Positions 29,001 to 37,631 of a stretch of 64,000 nt of DNA are shown in pieces; position 1 is the stretch's first letter; every line of letters begins with the position of its first letter. This DNA is from Jeotgalibacillus malaysiensis. GTDB taxonomy: Bacteria; Bacillota; Bacilli; Bacillales; Jeotgalibacillaceae. The position numbers were made by a program, and so were the translations under genes. Below the pieces are notes generated by a model. It made no database searches and was not told the DNA's origin. It saw nothing but the letters and a program-made list of their open reading frames with translations. The stretch covers positions 2,216,501-2,280,500 of the forward strand of contig CP009416.1 of NCBI GenBank assembly GCA_000818095.1, written 5' to 3'.

Positions 29001-29322
29001 CAGGAAGCGGCTTTGCTGTCGTTGAGATTGCGCTAGAAATTTTGATCAGATTCTGATAGCCTTCATTCGTTTCAGCTAGCAGGATCAATGGGAATGCCTG
29101 ATCATCATTTCCGCTGATATCAGCAGTCAGACCAATAATCGGTTTGATCCCTTCTTTTATACAGGCTTTGTAAAAGGGGATCACACCGTACATTGTATTA
29201 TGATCTGTCAGCGCAAGTGCAGGCAGCTTCTCGCGTTTAGCCTGTGCGACCAATTCAGCGACTGTCATTGTGCCGCTCAGCAGGCTGTATGCACTTGTGA
29301 CCTGTAAATGTGTAAATGCCAT
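26017..29322 (-). CDS. dnaE: DNA polymerase III alpha subunit, DnaE type
   Basis: In Bacillus DnaE extends RNA primers before handing over to PolC. The 1101-residue protein has an amino-terminal PHP domain (ALTDHNTMYGVIPFYKAC), then the palm with the catalytic aspartates in LPDIDLDFPDDRR and the preceding GPGRGSAAGSLTAYAL. Helix-hairpin-helix and OB-fold regions follow (VRVIRTKKGENMSFVTLSDE). No 3'-5' exonuclease insertion is present, as expected for DnaE rather than PolC. In B. subtilis ytrI and ytrH lie beside dnaE; they are missing here, and nrnA follows after 25 bp. Confidence 0.97.
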   Translation of the reverse strand: MAFTHLQVTSAYSLLSGTMTVAELVAQAKREKLPALALTDHNTMYGVIPFYKACIKEGIKPIIGLTADISGNDDQAFPLILLAETNEGYQNLIKISSAISTTAKPLPEKWLKSYAGGLIAITPGPDGEIERLLLNGQIDTAESRADQLMQMMGKDRFYLGLSRLNRPDDPALHSLIQSLSSEANLPMAATAEVKYSEPADQTAYEALVALRDGLSVDEVKADGSYHFRSADEVESQLSDTPEAIENTYRIAERCRVNIDFSASHLPVFPVPDDVTQKEVLAYLCEEGLKKRVDQVTDVYRERLKYELQIIDQMGFNDYFLIIWDVMKFAREQHILAGPGRGSAAGSLTAYALFITHVDPIEHHLLFERFLNPERVTLPDIDLDFPDDRRDEVIQYTAEKYGRKKVAQIATFGTLSAKAVARDMARVYGMTTGEMEVISKSIPSLHGITLKEAYEQSESLKRFVNQSARYKDWFKTAMKLEGLPRHTSVHAAGVIISDVPLAEVVPLQKGTDYAHITQWPMGALEEIGLLKMDYLGLRNLTILHRVIQSVRQSEPSFDIEKIPEDDKETFELLGKGWTSGIFQFEAEGVTKVLMTMKPSEFEDLVAVNALNRPGPMEFIPQYIKRKYGHEKVPYIHQDLEPVLSSTYGIIVYQEQIMEIASRFAGFSLGQADVLRRAVSKKKKQDLDRERKRFTEGAVKKGYSSEAANELYDLIVRFADYGFNRSHAVAYSKIGYQLAYLKAHYPVSFMAALMTTATGNEDKTAQYIKECRNLSITVQPPDINKSMRYFKGEKGEIIYSLSAIKGVNKAAAENIITVRQEQPFRDFFDLCSRLNPKLVNRKLLEPLIFSGALDSFGQDRSVLLASIEVAINHAGLVQGEGSLFEDLDIKPKHAKASPMPDEQKLAHEKEVLGVYLSSHPVSVYRDRLTGSGALRIDEIRPGVKGMVGALLTEVRVIRTKKGENMSFVTLSDESGDMDGVVFPDVFRKQSPIIQKGMTLVLSGKTEERNRKNQFVVQHAVPADQYKGADRIKTLFLRIPESMDTKDTFNMIDQFCRKFAGEMPVVVYDAESGSKQKLSISINPANALLDRLIQLLGNENVVEQ

Positions 29323-29347
29323 AAAGGATCCCCTTTCATCAAATGTT

Positions 29348-30283
29348 TTATTGTTTACAAATGGCTTCCAGCTTTTCTATTACTTCTTCTGCTTCAGACC
29401 ATTTATATATAGATGCTCCTGCAGCTACCGGGTGACCGCCGCCGTTATACTGCTTGGCAAGCTCATTAACGATCGGTCCCTTCGATCTGAGCCGTACACG
29501 GATTTCCTTTTCCTCTTCAATGAAAAATACCCATGCACGAATGCCTTTGACGCTTCCAAGCGTACTGACCAGTAAAGATGCTTCTGATGGGACAACATTA
29601 AACTCAGCAAGCTTTTCTTTCGTTATTTTTATGTGAGCTGCCCCATTCTCAGACATATAAAAGTTCTGCAGTACATACCCCTGCAACTTCAGTACTTCAG
29701 CATCCATTTCGTACAGTGCGTTATACAGCGCTGATCTGTCAAAATCATATTTAATCAGTTCACCGGCATAGTCAAAAGTTTTTTGTGTCGTACTCGGGTA
29801 TAAAAAGCGCCCGGTATCTCCAACAATCCCTCCATAGATCAGCCGTGCTGCAGCGTCTGACATCTTCAGTCCATCTGCTTTCCCGCTCAGATATAATTCA
29901 TATATCATTTCACTTGCTGAGCTCGCAGATGTATCGACCCATAACAGATCTCCGTAAGGATCTTCATTAGGATGGTGGTCAATCTTAATTAATTTACTGC
30001 CGTTTTTATAGCGCTGATCATCAATTCTGTCAGTGTTAGCTGTATCACAGACAATGATGAGTGCTCCCTCAAAATCTTCATCCTTTAATTCATCAAGTTT
30101 ATATAGAAAGCTAAGCGTCGGCTCCTCTGTTCCGGTAGTATAGACTTGCTTTTCAGGAAAAGAAGCCTTAATCACCTCTGCAAGTCCGGCCTGTGACCCG
30201 TATGCATCCGGATCCGGTCTGACATGTCTATGTAAAATAATTTTGTCATATTGCTTAATTTGTTCAATGATTTGCTCTTTCAA
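29348..30283 (-). CDS. nrnA: NrnA, oligoribonuclease and pAp phosphatase
   Basis: This DHH/DHHA1 phosphoesterase degrades 2-5 nt RNA fragments and removes the 3'-phosphate of pAp. The 311-residue protein shows the metal motifs HRHVRPDPDAYGSQ, VCDTANTDRID and KIDHHPNEDPYGD (the DHH motif), and the carboxy-terminal DHHA1 glycine motif YNGGGHPVAAGASI. A TTG start is preceded by GGGAG. It lies immediately upstream of dnaE on the same strand and diverges from ytpI. Family assignment is firm. Confidence 0.95.
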   Translation of the reverse strand: MKEQIIEQIKQYDKIILHRHVRPDPDAYGSQAGLAEVIKASFPEKQVYTTGTEEPTLSFLYKLDELKDEDFEGALIIVCDTANTDRIDDQRYKNGSKLIKIDHHPNEDPYGDLLWVDTSASSASEMIYELYLSGKADGLKMSDAAARLIYGGIVGDTGRFLYPSTTQKTFDYAGELIKYDFDRSALYNALYEMDAEVLKLQGYVLQNFYMSENGAAHIKITKEKLAEFNVVPSEASLLVSTLGSVKGIRAWVFFIEEEKEIRVRLRSKGPIVNELAKQYNGGGHPVAAGASIYKWSEAEEVIEKLEAICKQ

Positions 30284-30363
30284 TGTGTGTCACTCCCTGA
30301 ATTAGTGGAATTTCCTCTGATAAGCCTTTACAATAATAGTAGTTTATTATTGGAGGAATCAAA

Positions 30364-30684
30364 ATGGCAATATTAGTGTTTCTAATCATTATGTCCGGCG
30401 TTGCTTATCTCTATTTTAAGACGAAGCAGATCCGCACGCCCCGTCCTGTTGAAAAGGCCTGGCAGAAAAGCCGTGCCGGAATCGCACTTGGCGCAGGAAT
30501 GGGATTAATCGGGCTGAATACCCTTTTTCTTTTTAACTTTGAGCTTGCAACAGATCTGATCTTCACTTATATCATCGCACTTGTTTTTATCATTATCGGA
30601 TTTTCAAGTGCATGGATTCGATATAAAGCTTATAAACATTATACGCCTTTACTGGCTGAAGAAGAGAATAAATGGAATAACTAA
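30364..30684 (+). CDS. ytpI: YtpI-like small membrane protein
   Basis: The 106-residue protein has three hydrophobic segments (ILVFLIIMSGVAYLYF, GIALGAGMGLIGLNTLFLF, LIFTYIIALVFIIIGFSSAWI) and a short charged tail. Size, position between nrnA and ytoI and topology match B. subtilis YtpI, which has no known function. The ATG has a strong TTGGAGGAA site. It is a single gene ended by its own terminator. Confidence 0.88.
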   Translation: MAILVFLIIMSGVAYLYFKTKQIRTPRPVEKAWQKSRAGIALGAGMGLIGLNTLFLFNFELATDLIFTYIIALVFIIIGFSSAWIRYKAYKHYTPLLAEEENKWNN

Positions 30685-30714
30685 TATTATTTAAAAAGCA
30701 TGCGGCAAACAACT

Positions 30715-30756
30715 AAGAGGATGGGACATTCAAAACAGTCCCATCCTCTTTTTTAT
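30715..30756 (+). terminator. Intrinsic terminator of ytpI
   Basis: AAGAGGATGGGAC and GTCCCATCCTCTT (30715-30727 with 30738-30750) form a 13-bp stem followed by a T tract on the forward strand. It overlaps the end of the convergent ytoI. Confidence 0.92.
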
Positions 30757-32063
30757 TTTTCAAGCAGCTGACACATCATCATGGCTTTCCCCACGAGATT
30801 GCCATCACTAAACACTTCCACATCTACCTTACCGAACTTACGACCGACATCAAGAAGCTTCGGCACAACCTCAAGCGTACTTTCCATCTGGACCGGCTTA
30901 ATAAAATAAATCGTGATATTTTCCACGACAAGGTCACTGCGCTTATATTCTTTCAGCAGCTGGTTCGCTGACTCAGTCACAAGCGTTGTAAATACTCCAT
31001 AGGAAATTGCACCGAGGTGGTTTGTCATCTGTGGAGTGACCTGGAAGATCTGACGTTTGTTTTCATTCTTTTCAACCTGCAGTTCTTTTAATATCAGGTC
31101 ATCGATGGTTTCTCCCATCTGTGGCTGCCGCTGGATCATCTGGAGCGCTTTTAATACATCCTGTCTGCTGATAACACCCTGGAGCTGATGTGATTCGTTA
31201 ACAACAGGCAGCAGTTCAATCCCTTCCCAGATCATGATATGGGCTGCTGAAGCAACGCTTGTCTTTGCATTCACTGTCAGCGGATATTTTGTCATCACTT
31301 TTTCAAGCAGTTCATCTTTAGCACGACCGATAATGTCTTTAGCAGTAACCATTCCTGTCACTTTCAAAGATGAGGCGTCCACTACCGGAAAACGGCTGTG
31401 GTGTGTGTCTTTATTCAAATCTTCCCAGTCTTCAATTGTGGACTTTGAATGTAAATAATATGACTGTTCAAGCGGGATCAGAATATCATCAACCAGAACA
31501 ATTTCTTTCTTAATCATCTGGTCATAAATCGCCCGGTTAATCATCGCAGCTACTGTAAATGTATCATAACTCGTTGAGATCACCGGCAGTTCGAGCTCAT
31601 CGGCGAGTTTTTTTACAGGCTCTTCTGCATCAAACCCTCCTGTAATCAAAACAGCTGCACCGGCATTTAACGCGTATTCATGTGCTTTTGTTCTGTTTCC
31701 TACGATTAAAAGGTTGCCGGCTTCTGTATATCTCATCATGGCTTCAAGCTTCATCGCCCCGATTACAAACTTGTTAAGGGTTTTATGAAGACCGGTTCTG
31801 CCGCCGACTACGTGACCGTCTACGATATTGACTACTTCTGCATAGGTAAGGCGTTCTATATTTTCACGGATCTTTTTCTCAATTCTGATTGTACCAACCC
31901 GTTCAATGGTACTGACCATCCCTTTGTTTTCTGCTTCTTTTATCGCCCGGTAGGCTGTACCTTCGCTGACAGACATATGTTTTGCTACCTGTCTTACGGA
32001 AATTTTGTTTCCGACAGGCAGGGATTCTATATGCTGTAGTATTTGTTCATGTTTTGTCGCCAA
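30753..32063 (-). CDS. ytoI: YtoI-like regulator: winged helix, DRTGG, CBS pair and hot-dog domains
   Basis: The protein of about 436 residues combines four modules. A helix-turn-helix (SVSEGTAYRAIKEAENKGMV) occupies about 20-60, a DRTGG domain about 80-180, two CBS domains about 185-305 (FPVVDASSLKVTGMVTAKDI, LPVVNESHQLQGVISRQDVL) and a thioesterase-like hot-dog domain the rest. CBS pairs often bind adenine nucleotides, so a sensor of energy state is plausible. I chose the TTG at 32063 with GGGGA upstream; an ATG at 32093 lies only a few bases from the predicted transcription start and lacks a site. DNA target unknown. Confidence 0.9.
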   Translation of the reverse strand: MATKHEQILQHIESLPVGNKISVRQVAKHMSVSEGTAYRAIKEAENKGMVSTIERVGTIRIEKKIRENIERLTYAEVVNIVDGHVVGGRTGLHKTLNKFVIGAMKLEAMMRYTEAGNLLIVGNRTKAHEYALNAGAAVLITGGFDAEEPVKKLADELELPVISTSYDTFTVAAMINRAIYDQMIKKEIVLVDDILIPLEQSYYLHSKSTIEDWEDLNKDTHHSRFPVVDASSLKVTGMVTAKDIIGRAKDELLEKVMTKYPLTVNAKTSVASAAHIMIWEGIELLPVVNESHQLQGVISRQDVLKALQMIQRQPQMGETIDDLILKELQVEKNENKRQIFQVTPQMTNHLGAISYGVFTTLVTESANQLLKEYKRSDLVVENITIYFIKPVQMESTLEVVPKLLDVGRKFGKVDVEVFSDGNLVGKAMMMCQLLEK

Positions 32064-32103
32064 TCGATAATCCCCGCTTTCTCGTTCCTGCATGTGTTCT
32101 TTT

Positions 32104-32133
32104 ATTATAACCGCAGTGGTAAGAAAGGTTCAA
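32104..32133 (-). promoter_or_regulatory. Sigma-A type promoter of ytoI
   Basis: On the reverse strand TTGAAC (32133-32128), 18 bp, TATAAT (32109-32104). A start near 32097 favours the TTG at 32063 over the upstream ATG as ytoI start. Confidence 0.65.
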
Positions 32134-32150
32134 ATCGAGTTTAAATTGCA

Positions 32151-32184
32151 GAAAAAAGAGACAGCGACAAGTTGTCTCTGTCTC
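32151..32184 (-). terminator. Intrinsic terminator of ytkL
   Basis: GAGACAG and CTGTCTC arms enclose GACAA-TTGTC; six T residues follow on the reverse strand. Repeat copy E separates it from the ytkL stop. Confidence 0.85.
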
Positions 32185-32187
32185 AGT

Positions 32188-32313
32188 AACCGGCTCACTG
32201 CGTTTCAGGCGGACGCTTTCCGCAGCCGGGCGGTGAGCCTCCTCAGCTTCGCTTCCGGGGTCTCACCTGTCCCTTTTCCGCTGCTGGAGTCGCCGCCTTC
32301 CACTCCGTTCCCC
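32188..32313 (+). repeat. Dispersed GC-rich intergenic repeat, copy E
   Basis: It contains TTTCAGGCGGACGCTTTCCG, GGCGGTGAGCCTCCTCAG, GGGGTCTCACCTGTCCC and GGAGTCGCCGCCTTCC. It lies between ytkL and its terminator. Confidence 0.92.
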
Positions 32314-32354
32314 TGAATAAAACTGTTTCAATTAAGAATACAATTTAACTTATT

Positions 32355-33035
32355 TTATAATTCTACGATGTCCCCGGCGTGCATCATTTTGCCTTGTCCA
32401 CCTTTTAGCATGTTGATGAATTTTTCCGGGTCCTGTTTGATTGGCGGGAATGTGTTGTAGTGAATCGGGACGACGTGTGTGGCCTGGAGGAGTTCTGCTG
32501 CATATGCTGCATCTTCAGGTCCCATTGTAAAGTTGTCGCCAATTGGCAGAAATGCGATATCAATCGGGTGTCTGTCACCAATCAGTTTCATATCACCAAA
32601 TAGTGCTGTGTCCCCTGCGTGATAAACCGTTTTTCCTTCTGCCATAAATAAAATTCCAGCCGGCATGCCAGTATAGATAATCTGGTTATCCTCGGTTGTG
32701 TATGATGAGCCGTGGAAGGCCTGTGTGAATTTCACTTTACCAAAATCGAATTCATAGGCACCGCCTATATGCATCGGGTGCGTGTTCAGCCCCTGCATTT
32801 CCATGTAATTTGCCAGTTCAAATGGCGCTACGACCAGTGCATTACTGCGTTTAGCAATTGCGACTGTATCTCCTACGTGATCGTTGTGTCCATGTGTGAG
32901 CAGGATTACATCCGGGTTCTGATCATCAGCATTCAGATCCGTTTGTTCATTTCCATTGATAAATGGATCTACAAGAATTGTTTTGCCGTTTGTTTCAATT
33001 TTAATAATTGAATGTCCATGGTAAGAAATTTTCAT
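32355..33035 (-). CDS. ytkL: UPF0173 metal-dependent hydrolase (YtkL-like)
   Basis: This 226-residue protein of the metallo-beta-lactamase fold has the metal motif [11 protein letters not shown] near 50 and further ligands in [13 protein letters not shown] and [10 protein letters not shown]. It lacks a signal peptide and is cytoplasmic. Substrates of this family are not known. I chose the ATG at 33035, which is seven bases from GGAGG; an ATG six bases upstream is too close. It diverges from the M24 peptidase gene. Confidence 0.92.
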   Translation of the reverse strand: MKISYHGHSIIKIETNGKTILVDPFINGNEQTDLNADDQNPDVILLTHGHNDHVGDTVAIAKRSNALVVAPFELANYMEMQGLNTHPMHIGGAYEFDFGKVKFTQAFHGSSYTTEDNQIIYTGMPAGILFMAEGKTVYHAGDTALFGDMKLIGDRHPIDIAFLPIGDNFTMGPEDAAYAAELLQATHVVPIHYNTFPPIKQDPEKFINMLKGGQGKMMHAGDIVEL

Positions 33036-33095
33036 TTTCATTCCTCCTAGGTTACAATCTCACTCAAGTTTTCCCTTCCTGCAGGTCATGAAACA

Positions 33096-33124
33096 TTTAC
33101 ATGTGCAAAAGATAGTGATAATTT
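33096..33124 (+). promoter_or_regulatory. Probable promoter of the M24 peptidase gene
   Basis: TTTACA (33096-33101), 17 bp, TAATTT (33119-33124), about 30 bp upstream of the start codon. Confidence 0.45.
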
Positions 33125-33155
33125 TGAACTGACTGAAATTGAAAGGATGACAATA

Positions 33156-34229
33156 ATGATCGGAAAAATTCAGGCTTACTTAAAATCAGAACAGGTTGAT
33201 GGTGCTTTATTAACTTCTGTTGAAAATGTTACATATACGACCGGATTCAGAAGTGATCCGCACGAAAGATGGCTTGCTGTATGGATTCCTGCTGAAGGTG
33301 AGGCGATCTTAATCTGCCCGGGTATGGAAACATCGGATGCAAAAGCTGCGGGATGGCACGGGAAAATTATTGGCTATAGTGACACTCAGAGCCCGCTTGA
33401 ACTATTAAAGAACGAAATTGGAGCTTTAAATAGTCTTGCGGTAGAAAAAAATCACCTGACAATAGATCGAATGGAATTAATTAGTCAGGTATTTGGCGAG
33501 TGCAGGATGACTGCTGCTGAACATTTCCTAAATGACCTGCGCGTGGTAAAAACAAAATCTGAAATTGAACTGCTGAAGGAAGCTGCTGCGCTTGCGGATT
33601 TTGCGATTGAAACCGCCTGCAGTGAGCTTGAAGAAGGAAAATCTGAACTTGAGGTACTGGCAAAAGTTGAATATGAGTTAAAGAAAAAAGGAATTACTGA
33701 AATGTCTTTCTCTACAATGGTACTGACAGGCGAAAATGCATCATCCCCTCACGGCACACCGGGTCAGACAAAGATTAAGAAGGGTGACCTTGTCCTATTT
33801 GACCTTGGGGTTGTTTATCAGGGTTATTGTTCTGATATCACACGCACAGTGGCTTTCGGTGAGATTACAGACCGGCAGCGTGAAATATATGACACCGTGT
33901 TGAAAGCAGAAATGACTGCACTTGCAATGGTAAAACCGGGTGTTAAATCAAGTGAACTTGACCTTGCTGCCCGTAAAGTGATTGAAGATGCAGGATACGG
34001 TGAATACTTCCCGCACAGACTGGGTCATGGACTTGGGTTGAACGTACATGAGTACCCATCCATTACTTCAGAAAGCGACATTACCCTTCAGGCAGGAATG
34101 ACATTTACAATTGAACCTGGTATTTACGTGCCGGGTGTCGCAGGTGTCAGAATTGAAGATGATGTACTTGTGACTGAAAATGGCTATGAAACGCTGACGA
34201 AATTCCCGAAAACGCTGCAGACCTTCTGA
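33156..34229 (+). CDS. Xaa-Pro dipeptidase-like M24B metallopeptidase
   Basis: The 357-residue protein has the amino-terminal creatinase-like domain and a pita-bread catalytic domain. Metal ligands are visible: two aspartates in LVLFDLGVVYQGYCSDITRTV, His in HRLGHGLGLNVHE, and glutamates in FTIEPGIYVPG and VRIEDDVLVT. Such enzymes release the first residue from Xaa-Pro peptides. The ATG at 33156 is nine bases from GAAAGGA; the ATG at 33147 overlaps that site and is rejected. Close paralogues exist in Bacillus (YpdF/YqhT/YkvY types), so no symbol is given. Confidence 0.93.
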   Translation: MIGKIQAYLKSEQVDGALLTSVENVTYTTGFRSDPHERWLAVWIPAEGEAILICPGMETSDAKAAGWHGKIIGYSDTQSPLELLKNEIGALNSLAVEKNHLTIDRMELISQVFGECRMTAAEHFLNDLRVVKTKSEIELLKEAAALADFAIETACSELEEGKSELEVLAKVEYELKKKGITEMSFSTMVLTGENASSPHGTPGQTKIKKGDLVLFDLGVVYQGYCSDITRTVAFGEITDRQREIYDTVLKAEMTALAMVKPGVKSSELDLAARKVIEDAGYGEYFPHRLGHGLGLNVHEYPSITSESDITLQAGMTFTIEPGIYVPGVAGVRIEDDVLVTENGYETLTKFPKTLQTF

Positions 34230-34252
34230 TAAAATAGTTTTTCTTCTTCAAC

Positions 34253-34289
34253 AAAAAACGTCCGGCCACTAGTGTGATCGGACGTTTTT
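34253..34289. terminator. Bidirectional terminator between the peptidase gene and ald
   Basis: AAAAACGTCCG and CGGACGTTTTT (34254-34264 with 34279-34289) form an 11-bp stem with A and T tracts on both sides, placed between convergent genes. Confidence 0.93.
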
Positions 34290-34301
34290 ATATGACTATT
34301 A

Positions 34302-35420
34302 TTAAGCTAGCAGCAGTTCTCTCACGTTTGCGTACTCCAAACCGTGCGCTTCAGCTACTGCATTGTATGTGACAAAACCGTCAAGTGTATTGATTCCGCT
34401 CATTAATGCTTCGTTATCGATACATGCCTGGCGATATCCTTTGTTCGCAATCTGGATACCATACGGAACAGTTACATTTGTCAGTGCAATTGTAGATGTT
34501 CTCGGTACTGCACCCGGCATATTCGCTACAGCGTAATGCACGACGCCGTGCTTTGTATAAGTAGGGTTATCATGTGTTGTAATCTTGTCAGTCGTCTCAA
34601 AAATACCACCCTGATCAATTGCAATATCAACTACAACTGCTCCTGGTTTCATTGCTTTAATCATTTCTTCGCTGACTAACTTAGGTGCCTTTGCACCAGG
34701 GATCAGTACTGCCCCGATGACAAGATCAGCTTCTGCTACACTTTCAGCAATGTTCAGCGGGTTAGACATGAGCGTTGTCACATCTTTCCCAAAAAGATCA
34801 TCAAGCTGACGCAGTCTTTCCGGATTCAAGTCAAGAATTGTTACATCTGCTCCAAGACCCACTGCCATTTTAGCTGCATTCGTTCCAGCTACGCCACCAC
34901 CGATTACCGTTACTTTACCTCTGGCTACTCCTGGTACACCTGCAAGCAGAATGCCCATACCACCATGAATTTTTTCGAGGAATTGCGCGCCAATCTGTGT
35001 GGACATTCTGCCCGCTACTTCACTCATCGGCGTTAGTAATGGAAGTGAACCATTTGGAAGCTGTACTGTTTCATAAGCAATTGATACAACTTTGTGATCA
35101 ATCAGTGCCTTTGTCAGTTCCGGCTCCGGTGCAAGGTGCAGGTATGTGAATAGAATTAATCCTTCATGAAAATAACCATACTCACTTGCAATCGGTTCTT
35201 TTACTTTCATCACCATTTCACAGGACCACGCATCAGCTGCTGTGGATGCGATTTGTGCACCTGCTGCTGTGTAATCTTCATTTGTAAATCCAGAACCAAT
35301 TCCGGCTCCATCTTCAACAAGGACTTCATGTCCCTGATTCACGAAATGATAAACCCCTGATGGTGTAATCGCTACACGATTCTCATTATTCTTTATCTCT
35401 TTTGGAATCCCGACACGCAT
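34302..35420 (-). CDS. ald: Alanine dehydrogenase
   Basis: Ald interconverts L-alanine and pyruvate plus ammonia with NAD. In Bacillus it allows use of alanine as carbon source and is needed for normal sporulation and germination. The 372-residue sequence starts [20 protein letters not shown], has active-site Lys74 (MKVKEP) and His95 (TYLHLAP) and the Rossmann motif [16 protein letters not shown] clear AGGAGG site precedes the ATG. It is monocistronic and converges with the M24 peptidase gene. Confidence 0.97.
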   Translation of the reverse strand: MRVGIPKEIKNNENRVAITPSGVYHFVNQGHEVLVEDGAGIGSGFTNEDYTAAGAQIASTAADAWSCEMVMKVKEPIASEYGYFHEGLILFTYLHLAPEPELTKALIDHKVVSIAYETVQLPNGSLPLLTPMSEVAGRMSTQIGAQFLEKIHGGMGILLAGVPGVARGKVTVIGGGVAGTNAAKMAVGLGADVTILDLNPERLRQLDDLFGKDVTTLMSNPLNIAESVAEADLVIGAVLIPGAKAPKLVSEEMIKAMKPGAVVVDIAIDQGGIFETTDKITTHDNPTYTKHGVVHYAVANMPGAVPRTSTIALTNVTVPYGIQIANKGYRQACIDNEALMSGINTLDGFVTYNAVAEAHGLEYANVRELLLA

Positions 35421-35610
35421 TATATATTCCTCCTAAATCCAGAAAATTTTAACTACCCTTTATGCAGTTCCATTTTAACAAATCGCCTAACCCTTGTCCT
35501 TACTTATTTTCCACTTCTGAATTGATTAATAATTCGCACATTTTGAAACCGTTTTCGCTATTACGCTAATGTGTTAAAATGACACTATTCAATTGACAGG
35601 AGAATTTCTC

Positions 35611-36942
35611 ATGACAAATGCAATGAGTAAAAAAAGAATTCAAATCGAAACAATCGGTCTCTCTGAAGTACCTGAATCTGAAAAACAGACGAGATGGTTC
35701 GATTATGCGTTTATCCAGATGGCCTTTTCAGTTAATACAGGAAATGTGCTGGTTCCTGCTCTTGCAGTCACTGCAGGCGGACTATCTGCCGGTGCTGCAA
35801 TCACCTCAACGCTAATTGGCGCAATACTGGCATTTTTATTGGTTTCAATTCTGGCGCTGCCTGGTGCAAGGTATGGACTGCCTGCACAATATGTAATCAG
35901 AACAATGATCGGAAGTAAGCTGTCTATGTATTTTGCTTCACCTGTAAGATCACTTACTTCATTATATTGGTTCGCGGTTCAGACCATTGGCGGCTCGATC
36001 GTCGTACAATTTTTACTGAATGAGTTTGCAGGGCTTACAGTTTCTTTATATGTGTTGGCACCACTGTTTTCTATCGTAATGGCAGTGCTCGCACTCATTG
36101 GCTTTGAAGCGGTAAAAAAAGTGATTAAATGGTTTATTCCATTTTTGTTTCTAAGCCAGCTGTTAATGATCTATTTAATTACAGACCTGATTATAAAAGA
36201 TACAAGTATACTGACTCAGGGTGAATTTTCTCTTAGCACCTGCTTTTTTTACGGCAGCCTTGCATTTATGCAATATGTTTCCGGTGTAAGTGCATCTTCT
36301 GATATTACCCGTTATGCAAAGTCTCCTAAAGAAGGCTTTTTTGGTGTACTGGCAGGCAATATTGCAGGCTTTACAGTTGTAGCCGTTCTTGGTGCACTGT
36401 TCGCCTCTGCGCTGAATTCAGTTAACCCATTTGTATCTGCAAGCCTGCTGACAGATTCCAATGCTGCAATTGCAATCATAGCGGCCGGTGCGATCATTTC
36501 AATGATCTCAATCAATCTTAGCAACGCCTATACAGGCGGATACAGCCTGTTAAATGCACTGCCCTCGCTCGGACGTGTAAAGAGTGCCATAGTTTTTGGG
36601 ATCGCAGCAACTTCACTCAGCCTGTTCCCACGAATTGTAGAAGAAGCGGAAACATATATTTCACTGCTCGGTGCTGCCATCGTTCCTTTGTCTGCTGTGA
36701 TTATTACTGATTATGTGATTGTTAAAAAGATGGCGATTACAAAAGATCACCTGACACGTTTAACAACCGGCATGCACTCAGCAAATACTGCTGCTTTATG
36801 TACAGTCATTTTGTTTCTTCCAGTTTACTTTATCATTCCTGATTTCTTGTCACCCGGCCTGATTGTATTTACAGCCGCTTGTGCCTTTTATACTGTTTTT
36901 CAAAAAATAGTCACAAACCGGTCAGAAATTTCTCACAATTAG
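35611..36942 (+). CDS. NCS1-family nucleobase/cation symporter (CodB-like)
   Basis: The 443-residue protein has about twelve membrane segments. The amino-terminal part ETIGLSEVPESEKQTRWFDY, followed by FIQMAFSVNTGNVLVPALAV, is typical of cytosine/purine permeases of the NCS1 family. GYSLLNALPSLGR near 310 fits a later loop. Substrate could be cytosine, a purine or hydantoin; no enzyme gene nearby narrows it. The start at 35611 has an AGGAGAA site. A probable extended -10 (TGTTAAAAT, 35572-35580) lies 30 bp upstream. Cytosine deaminase is absent from the window. Confidence 0.85.
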   Translation: MTNAMSKKRIQIETIGLSEVPESEKQTRWFDYAFIQMAFSVNTGNVLVPALAVTAGGLSAGAAITSTLIGAILAFLLVSILALPGARYGLPAQYVIRTMIGSKLSMYFASPVRSLTSLYWFAVQTIGGSIVVQFLLNEFAGLTVSLYVLAPLFSIVMAVLALIGFEAVKKVIKWFIPFLFLSQLLMIYLITDLIIKDTSILTQGEFSLSTCFFYGSLAFMQYVSGVSASSDITRYAKSPKEGFFGVLAGNIAGFTVVAVLGALFASALNSVNPFVSASLLTDSNAAIAIIAAGAIISMISINLSNAYTGGYSLLNALPSLGRVKSAIVFGIAATSLSLFPRIVEEAETYISLLGAAIVPLSAVIITDYVIVKKMAITKDHLTRLTTGMHSANTAALCTVILFLPVYFIIPDFLSPGLIVFTAACAFYTVFQKIVTNRSEISHN

Positions 36943-36994
36943 CAGGAATATTGACACGATTCGGTGTAATATATAAGTAAAGGAGGCGATCAAA

Positions 36995-37465
36995 ATGACA
37001 TTAAGCTATGACCACATTCTAGTTGCCGTAGACGGCTCTAAAGAAGCGGAGTGGGCATTTAAAAAGTCAATTGATATCGCGAAAAGAAATGATGCAACGC
37101 TGAACCTGCTTCATGTAATCGACACCAGATCTTTTGCGGTTGTTGAAGCATACGACAGAAGTGTTGCAAAGAGAGCAGAAACTTTTGCTGAAGAAATGCT
37201 GAACGATTACAAGAAAGAAGCAGAAAACAAAGGTGTTGGAAAGGTTAATGTATTTGTAGAATACGGTTCTCCTAAAGTGCTTGTCCCGAAGGAATTCGCA
37301 CAAAAAGTTGAAGCCGACCTCATCATTTGTGGCGCGACTGGTCTCAATGCGATGGAGCGCTTCCTGATCGGAAGTATCTCTGAACATATCGTGCGGGCAG
37401 CGAAGTGTGATGTACTTGTTGTACGTACTGACCAGCCTCCGGAAAAAGAAGCGAAGGATATTTAA
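36995..37465 (+). CDS. Universal stress protein (UspA family)
   Basis: The 156-residue protein has the single-domain UspA fold with ILVAVDGSKEAEWAFKKSI at the amino end. The ATP-binding signature GATGLNAMERFLIGSISEHIV at about 112-132 follows the G-2x-G-9x-G-(S/T) pattern, so it probably binds ATP. It has a strong AAAGGAGG site. TTGACA at 36951 with TATAAG 15 bp later is a possible, short-spaced promoter. It follows the permease gene by 52 bp and ends at a perfect palindromic terminator. Stress regulation is expected from the family but not shown here. Confidence 0.93.
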   Translation: MTLSYDHILVAVDGSKEAEWAFKKSIDIAKRNDATLNLLHVIDTRSFAVVEAYDRSVAKRAETFAEEMLNDYKKEAENKGVGKVNVFVEYGSPKVLVPKEFAQKVEADLIICGATGLNAMERFLIGSISEHIVRAAKCDVLVVRTDQPPEKEAKDI

Positions 37466-37471
37466 CAATGT

Positions 37472-37507
37472 AAAAGGGTAAGACATTTTAAAATGTCTTA
37501 CCCTTTT
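37472..37507. terminator. Palindromic bidirectional terminator between usp and argH
   Basis: An 18-bp perfect inverted repeat (AAAAGGGTAAGACATTTT with its complement) has no spacer. Runs of A and T at its ends serve both the usp gene and the convergent argH. Confidence 0.9.
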
Positions 37508-37508
37508 T

Positions 37509-37592
37509 AAATCGTTTCGCTACACTTAAGGCGGATTCTTTCCGGACGGCGGTCGCTGAGTCACCGCCTTACGCTCCGCTGCACTTAAGATT
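37509..37592 (+). repeat. Dispersed GC-rich intergenic repeat, copy F (internally deleted)
   Basis: It starts like copy C (AAATCGTTTCGCTACACTTA, then GCGGATTCTTTCCGGACGGC) and ends CACCGCCTTACGCTCCGC. It lacks the middle part with GGGGTCTCA and is about 84 bp instead of about 130. Confidence 0.88.
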
Positions 37593-37631
37593 AAAATTAC
37601 TTAACCTGATTTTTTTAATTGTCATAGTCCA

